NCBI RefSeq assembly: GCF_034470605.1
Contig: NZ_JARGYT010000006.1
Span: forward strand, 1-27,456
From: Cyrtobacter comes
GTDB taxonomy: Bacteria > Pseudomonadota > Alphaproteobacteria > Rickettsiales > Midichloriaceae
Reading direction: 5' to 3'
DNA: 27,456 nt
Part shown: positions 23,254-27,456 of the stretch, one piece after another
Numbering within the stretch: position 1 is the first letter of the stretch
How the letters are laid out: every line of letters begins with the position of its first letter
Position numbers and translations under genes: made by a program
The notes under the pieces: generated by a model
Databases searched by the model: none
What the model was told of the DNA's origin: nothing
The model's input: the letters and a program-made list of their open reading frames with translations, nothing else

Positions 23254-24795
23254 GTGTTTTTGAGTACTAAGGGTAGATATGCTGTTATGTCTATGATTGA
23301 GGTTGCTTCTCTTGGTCTAGATGCGCCAGTACAGCTTTCTAAGATTTCTGAAAGTCAGGGGATTGGTATTGCCTATTTGGAGAAAATTTTCTCTAATTTA
23401 AAAAGAGCAAATATAGTGTCTTCATTTAAAGGACCTGGTGGTGGGTATAGTTTTACCAATAGAGATATAACAGTTTTGGATATAATTAGGGCGGCCGGTG
23501 AAAAGATCGAGATGACAAGATGTAGAGGCGCCGGTTGTATGCCTGGTGGTATAGTATGCAAAGCTCATAAAATCTGGGAGGGAATAGAAAACAATATAAT
23601 TAGCTATCTTTCATCTTTGAGAATATCTGAGATTGCTGGTTTAAAAGATCATGCAGAACTTTTTGATCCCCTTGGTTATAAAGGGATAATCCAAGATAAA
23701 GTAATATATTTTGATAATAATGCCACCACAGCACCACTTTCTGAAGTGGCTGCCACAATGGTAGAAATACTTCCAAATGCTTTGAATCCCTCTTCCGTAC
23801 ACATGGTTGGCAAGGGAGCTAAAAAAATTCTAGAAAGGGCTAGGGCTAATATATTAAAAAAATTGAATGCTGGAGATGATTATAAGTTAATATTTACATC
23901 TTCTGGCACAGAAGCAAATAATATGGCTATTAGCTCCTTTGATAGATGTTTTACTTCTAGTATAGAACACAGCTCTGTGCTTAATAATCCAAAAGCAATC
24001 AGCTGTATACCGGTTCTAAAAAATGGGCAAATTGATCTTTCAAAGCTTGAGGAAGCTGTTAGTAAGATAGGTGATAAAAATACGATTGTTTCTGTGATGA
24101 TGGCGAATAATGAAACTGGTGTGCTACAGCCAATTCACGAAGTACTGAACATATGTTCAGCATATGGAGTATACCTTCATACGGATGCAATTCAGTGTAT
24201 GGGAAGGATTAAAATTGATCTTTCTGAAACGCAAGTTGATATGATTAGTATATCAGCACATAAATTTGGCGGTCCTACTGGGGTTGGTGCGCTTATATAT
24301 AAAAAGAGCATAGAGCCATCTCAAATAATGTTCGGCGGAAATCAGGAATATAATTTAAGACCAGGGACGTATAATATAGTAGCTATTAGGGGTTTTGAAG
24401 CAGCTGTAGAAGAACTGCAGCGCAGCATTAGTTTGTATGCAAAAACCAGTGAGTTGAGGGATTATATAGAAAATAAGATCCTTTCAATATCTAAAGGTAA
24501 TGCGATCATCTTTGGAAAAGATTCTCCAAGATTGCCAAACACATCCTCTATAGGGATGGTGGTTGCATCAGCACAGGCGCAGCTCATCCATTTTGATATG
24601 GATGGTATAATGCTTAGCGCGGGCTCAGCATGTTCATCTGGGGCGATGAGAACTCCTTATGTTCAAGCGGCGATGGGATATGAGGAAAAGATAGCTAATT
24701 CCGCAATTAGGATAAGCTTATCTCCGGCTAATACCATTAAAGAAGCGGATAGGTTTATATGCGCTTGGGAGACAATGTATAGTAGGTTTTATTGA
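23254..24795 (+). CDS. Rrf2/IscR-type regulator fused to a class V cysteine desulfurase
   Basis: A 513-residue two-domain protein. Residues 1-135 are an Rrf2-family winged helix (LSTKGRYAVMSMIE, wing KGPGGGYSF at 59-67) with the Fe-S ligand cluster Cys90, Cys95, Cys102 and His105 (CRGAGCMPGGIVCKAH), so it can probably bind a [2Fe-2S] cluster. Residues 148-513 are a NifS/IscS-like desulfurase: FDNNATTAPLSE, PLP-contact His239 (IEHSSV), PLP lysine Lys337 (SAHKFGG) and sulfur-carrying Cys460 (SAGSACSSG). Fusions of this kind are annotated in Anaplasmataceae. GTG start chosen because it aligns with the usual M-x-L-T/S-T-K-G-R-Y start. First gene of the operon, 3 bp before iscS. It likely senses Fe-S status and represses its own promoter. 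Confidence 0.93.
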   Translation: MFLSTKGRYAVMSMIEVASLGLDAPVQLSKISESQGIGIAYLEKIFSNLKRANIVSSFKGPGGGYSFTNRDITVLDIIRAAGEKIEMTRCRGAGCMPGGIVCKAHKIWEGIENNIISYLSSLRISEIAGLKDHAELFDPLGYKGIIQDKVIYFDNNATTAPLSEVAATMVEILPNALNPSSVHMVGKGAKKILERARANILKKLNAGDDYKLIFTSSGTEANNMAISSFDRCFTSSIEHSSVLNNPKAISCIPVLKNGQIDLSKLEEAVSKIGDKNTIVSVMMANNETGVLQPIHEVLNICSAYGVYLHTDAIQCMGRIKIDLSETQVDMISISAHKFGGPTGVGALIYKKSIEPSQIMFGGNQEYNLRPGTYNIVAIRGFEAAVEELQRSISLYAKTSELRDYIENKILSISKGNAIIFGKDSPRLPNTSSIGMVVASAQAQLIHFDMDGIMLSAGSACSSGAMRTPYVQAAMGYEEKIANSAIRISLSPANTIKEADRFICAWETMYSRFY

Positions 24796-24798
24796 TTT

Positions 24799-26031
24799 AT
24801 GACAAAAATGGATACTAACAGAGCAATATATATGGATTATCAGGCAACAACCCCATTAGATAAGAGGGTGTTAGATGATATGCTTCCATACTTCACTGAA
24901 AAGTTTGGGAATCCACATTCTAGGAGCCATGCTTACGGATGGGAAGCTGAGGAAGCTGTGGAGCATGCTAGGGATGAAGTAGCGAGCCTAATAAATGCGG
25001 ATTCTAAGGATATGATATTTACTTCAGGTGCAACAGAATCCAATAACCTTGCAATAAAAGGTATTGCTAATTTTTATAAAGATAAGGGTAAGCACTTAAT
25101 TACCGTATCAACAGAGCACAAATGCGTTCTTGATACATTTAGATACCTGCAGCAAGAGGGTTTTGAAATTACTTATCTTTCTGTGAATCAATATGGCCTT
25201 ATAGACCTTGATGATTTGAAATCTAAAATTAGGAAAGATACGGTACTTGTTTCTATTATGGCTGTTAATAATGAAATAGGCGTAATACAGCCTCTGAAGG
25301 AGATTGGTGCTATGTGCAGGGAGAGGGGTGTATTTTTTCATACAGATGCTGCTCAAGCTTTTGGCAAAATTGCACTTGATGTGAAAGATATGAATATAGA
25401 TTTGCTAAGCATCTCTGGCCATAAGATCTATGGTCCAAAAGGTATAGGGGCTCTATATGTGTGCAGAAAGCCAAGGGTTAGGATTAAGCCTATAATAAAT
25501 GGTGGTGGTCAAGAAAGAGGTATGAGATCTGGAACGGTTCCTACACCTCTAGCAGTTGGACTTGGTTCAGCTTCTAAATATGCAAAGATGGAAATGTATA
25601 GTGAATATGAAAGAATAAAAAAACTTAGTGATAAATTCGTAGGTAGTATACTTAACGATATACCAAATACATATCTTAATGGGCCGTTATCAACAAGTAT
25701 GCGGTATCCTGGTTGTGTAAATATTAGCTTCTCCTGTATAGAGGGGGAGTCTATGATAGGTGGTATAAAGGATCTTGCGGTTTCTTCTGGCTCTGCATGT
25801 ACATCATCATCCCTAGAGCCATCTTATGTTCTTAATGCTCTTGGCGTTGATGTTGAGCTGGCCCATACCTCAATTAGATTTGGAATAGGAAGATTTACTA
25901 CTGATGAAGAGATAGATACAGCGATAGCAAGTGTAAAAAGGAGCGTGTTAAGATTGCGCGAACTTAGTCCACTTTGGGAAATGGTGCAGGAGGGTGTAGA
26001 TTTAAAATCTGTACGTTGGTTAGAACATTAA
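24799..26031 (+). CDS. iscS: Cysteine desulfurase IscS
   Basis: IscS removes sulfur from L-cysteine as a persulfide and hands it to IscU, and also supplies tRNA thiolation. The 410-residue protein has MDYQATTPLDKRVLDDM (12-28), GNPHSRSHAYGWEAE (37-51), PLP-contact His107 (STEHKCV), PLP lysine Lys209 (SGHKIYGPKG), GGGQERGMRSGTVPTP (235-250) and catalytic Cys334 (SSGSACTSSSLEPSYVL). The C-terminal SPLWEM end is the usual IscU-docking region. An internal ATG three codons on (24808) is a possible alternative start. It lies 3 bp after the fused regulator and 33 bp before iscU. Two desulfurases next to each other suggest division of labour, the fused one perhaps dedicated to regulation. Confidence 0.97.
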   Translation: MTKMDTNRAIYMDYQATTPLDKRVLDDMLPYFTEKFGNPHSRSHAYGWEAEEAVEHARDEVASLINADSKDMIFTSGATESNNLAIKGIANFYKDKGKHLITVSTEHKCVLDTFRYLQQEGFEITYLSVNQYGLIDLDDLKSKIRKDTVLVSIMAVNNEIGVIQPLKEIGAMCRERGVFFHTDAAQAFGKIALDVKDMNIDLLSISGHKIYGPKGIGALYVCRKPRVRIKPIINGGGQERGMRSGTVPTPLAVGLGSASKYAKMEMYSEYERIKKLSDKFVGSILNDIPNTYLNGPLSTSMRYPGCVNISFSCIEGESMIGGIKDLAVSSGSACTSSSLEPSYVLNALGVDVELAHTSIRFGIGRFTTDEEIDTAIASVKRSVLRLRELSPLWEMVQEGVDLKSVRWLEH

Positions 26032-26064
26032 AATTTTTAGTTAAATTTTTTAAGGTAAATATTT

Positions 26065-26445
26065 ATGGCATATCATGAAAAAGTATTAGATCATTTTGCT
26101 AATCCTAGAAATATGGGATCATTAGATAAAGGGTCGCAGAAAGTTGGAACTGGAATTGTAGGGGCGCCTGCATGCGGTGATGTTATGAAGCTGCAAATTG
26201 AAGTTGATGAAGAAGGTAGAATTATTGATGCTAAATTCAAAGCATTTGGGTGCCAAGCTGCAATAGCCTCAAGCTCCCTTGCTACAGAAATGATTATAGG
26301 AAAAACAATAGAGGAAGCATTAGCTGTAAAAAATTCTCATATTGCTAAAGAGCTTTCTCTCCCACCAGTCAAGATTCATTGCTCAATGTTAGCAGAGGAT
26401 GCAATAAAAGAGGCAGCTAATGATTATCAGAGGAAAAATTCATAA
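26065..26445 (+). CDS. iscU: Fe-S cluster scaffold protein IscU
   Basis: IscU assembles [2Fe-2S] clusters using sulfur from IscS. The 126-residue protein has the three ligand cysteines Cys37 (APACGD, with Asp39), Cys63 and Cys106 (KIHCSMLAEDAIK), and the LPPVK motif (99-103) recognised by HscA. The usual G-C-G-S-A-I around Cys63 reads GCQAAIA, a glycine to glutamine change next to a ligand. Start and length are normal. No iscA, hscB, hscA or fdx follows: the operon ends here within the window, so the rest of the machinery must lie elsewhere, as the kept LPPVK implies it exists. Confidence 0.97.
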   Translation: MAYHEKVLDHFANPRNMGSLDKGSQKVGTGIVGAPACGDVMKLQIEVDEEGRIIDAKFKAFGCQAAIASSSLATEMIIGKTIEEALAVKNSHIAKELSLPPVKIHCSMLAEDAIKEAANDYQRKNS

Positions 26446-26483
26446 ACTTTTTGGGTTTTATTAGAATAAAATGGCATGATCTA

Positions 26484-26507
26484 TTAGGGCTCAGGTTGGG
26501 GCCCTAA
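26484..26507 (+). terminator. Possible terminator of the isc operon
   Basis: TTAGGGC (26484-26490) and GCCCTAA (26501-26507) make a perfect 7-bp stem with a 10-nt loop, 38 bp after the iscU stop codon. It lacks a T-run on the plus strand. The CCCTAAATA arm is repeated immediately downstream. The rest of 26508-26762 has no gene I can support. Confidence 0.45.
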
Positions 26508-26762
26508 ATACCCTAAATAGTGTGTGGATATATTCTTTTATTATGCTTTTTTGTATTTATGCAAAAAAAAGAAGTAGCCAACAGATGCTCTGTAGTAATT
26601 GATTTTCTATAGCTCCGTTGGTTTCTAATTTGATTATGAGGAGATCTTTAAAAGTATAATATTATGAAAAAAGCTGTAGCATCTTTACCTATTGATAGGT
26701 CTTTTGAATTTTTAAATTATAGTAAATTAAGGTAGCGTAAAGGCTATATTGTATGGATTTAC

Positions 26763-26882
26763 TATAGCTAAGGCGGTATAAAATGATTGCATAAAAAGTA
26801 ATTTTATTAAACTTAACCTAATGATAACTAACCTATTTTTAAAATTAGTCATGTACCATTTCTATGACGCTTCAGCTATATA
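26763..26882 (+). repeat. Miniature inverted-repeat element, copy A2
   Basis: About 120 bp with imperfect terminal inverted repeats: left TATAGCTAAGGCGGTA and right TGACGCTTCAGCTATA (complement TATAGCTGAAGCGTCA; 12 of 16 match). The whole unit aligns with A1 (16183-16294). The outer ends read TA, as expected for IS630/Tc1-type insertion at TA. It directly abuts the IS630 transposase remnant, so it may have inserted into that gene or be derived from such an element. Confidence 0.65.
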
Positions 26883-27193
26883 ATAAGCCAACAGCACCAG
26901 GTTCTTGCAATACTCAAATTTTTGAAATTCTTAATTAATGAGCTAAAACCTGATCAGGTATGATGAATCATTTCATAAATCACAAAATAGCCATAGAAAT
27001 TAAATCTGTCAGCTGTAATGTAGTGTTTTTTTATTCACAAGATTTGAATTCAATAGATATATTCTTGGCTAATATAAAAAGGTGGATTAGAGAGGGCAAT
27101 ATTGGTCATTTTGCTTATCTCTATGATTCTTTAGTTAAATTCTTTCAATATGCAAATCTCAACTTCACTTACTATAGCAGCACAAAAATATGA
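26882..27193 (+). pseudogene. Decayed IS630-family transposase
   Basis: The 3' half of an IS630-type transposase is visible in pieces. One frame gives NKPTAPGSCNTQIFEIL before two stop codons. A second frame gives ELKPDQV (26940-26960), and the first frame resumes with MMNHFINHKIAIEIKSVSC then VVFFYSQDLNSIDIFLANIK and RWIREGN. The pattern corresponds to E-G-S-C-N, V-M-D-N-A-x-x-H-K and Y-S-P-D-L-N-P-I-E-x-F-W-A-N-x-K in working relatives. The catalytic D and E positions are lost (MMNH for M-D-N, IDIF for I-E-x-F), and frameshifts plus stops are present. It is clearly non-functional. The upstream part of the gene is missing or interrupted by A2. Confidence 0.75.
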
Positions 27194-27360
27194 TAAACTT
27201 CATAGAGAGAAGTAACTGACAAAAAATGGCAAAAACGATAACTAGCATTCTGAATTTAAGAAGACCGCAAACCGCTTTTGGAATTATTCTCAATTTAAAT
27301 GACTAATAAAACCGCCAATAATCTGCTTTGTATTATTACTTATCTATCTTTTAGCGCTTA

Positions 27361-27456
27361 GGCACTGTTAACAAAGGTTTTGCCAAATAATGGAAAAGAT
27401 GCAATATTATATTGGAGGCGATAAATATGGTATTTAGATGGATAAAAGGTTGTTTC
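27361..27456 (+). mobile_element. Left end of a second IS5-like insertion sequence
   Basis: GGCACTGTTAACAAAGGTT (27361-27379) is the exact inverse of the right end seen at 97-115. It marks the left end of a second copy in the same orientation as the first. The window ends 96 bp into it. It is preceded by TTA, consistent with a TA target. The preceding 27194-27360 has no gene I can support. Confidence 0.8.
27427..27456 (+). CDS. Start of the IS5-like transposase (partial)
   Basis: An ATG 66 bp inside the element is preceded by the strong Shine-Dalgarno sequence GGAGG at 8 bp distance, one of the very few in this window. Ten codons, MVFRWIKGCF, are visible before the edge. A later ATG (27438) in another frame is too far from the Shine-Dalgarno sequence. 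Identity is inferred from position in the element only. Confidence 0.45.
   Translation, partial: MVFRWIKGCF

Noticed and set aside
26657..26734. 23-codon frame starting ATGAAAAAAGCT
   Set aside because: Too short, no relatives, no ribosome-binding site, in repeat-rich DNA.
27226..27306. Short frame reading MAKTITSILNLRRPQ, and in another frame EVTDKKW, as a possible transposase N-terminus
   Set aside because: Faint likeness to IS5-type starts but frames are broken and the match is too short to support.

Overview
This window looks like a chromosomal segment of an AT-rich, obligately host-associated alphaproteobacterium of the order Rickettsiales. The grounds are a P-type VirB11 ATPase, a TrcR (DUF1013) regulator, an IalB-like periplasmic protein, and an Rrf2/IscR-cysteine desulfurase fusion of a kind I know from Anaplasmataceae-type genomes. 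Reduced intergenic order and abundant short repeats and decayed insertion sequences agree with this. A genus cannot be assigned from the sequence alone.

Layout: (1) 1-115 is the 3' end of an IS5-like element. (2) 407-2740, minus strand, is a compact D,D-carboxypeptidase / rlmE / plsY cluster, with a divergent IalB-like gene followed by obgE on the plus strand. (3) 4839-16013 is the information-processing block secE-nusG-rplK-rplA-rplJ-rplL-rpoB-rpoC. It opens with a good sigma70-type promoter and ends in a structured 3' region. (4) 16014-16558 holds remnants of short repeats, then trmD-rplS (overlapping genes). (5) 17598-20502 is a repeat-rich accessory stretch with a 200-bp tandem duplication, an unrecognised 218-residue protein gene between two long direct repeats, a duplicated gene start, and a possible small membrane protein. 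(6) 20503-23120, minus strand, carries virB11, trcR and an alpha/beta hydrolase gene. (7) 23151-26445 is an isc operon: an IscR-like/cysteine desulfurase fusion, iscS and iscU behind a promoter that carries a strong match to an IscR type 1 site. (8) 26446-27456 holds a terminator-like hairpin, a miniature inverted-repeat element, a decayed IS630-type transposase, and the left end of a second IS5-like copy.

The core genes serve transcription (RpoB/RpoC/NusG), translation (ribosomal proteins, Obg, RlmE, TrmD), secretion (SecE, VirB11), envelope upkeep (PlsY, PBP5-type carboxypeptidase) and Fe-S assembly. The isc operon probably senses its own product, because the sensor is fused to a sulfur donor. 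The most notable points are the fused Isc regulator with its operator-like promoter, the repeat-bounded unknown gene at 18614-19790, a family of about 115-bp inverted-repeat elements, unusual active-site residues in TrmD, and same-orientation IS5 copies at both ends of the window. I did not find one clearly new multi-gene system.
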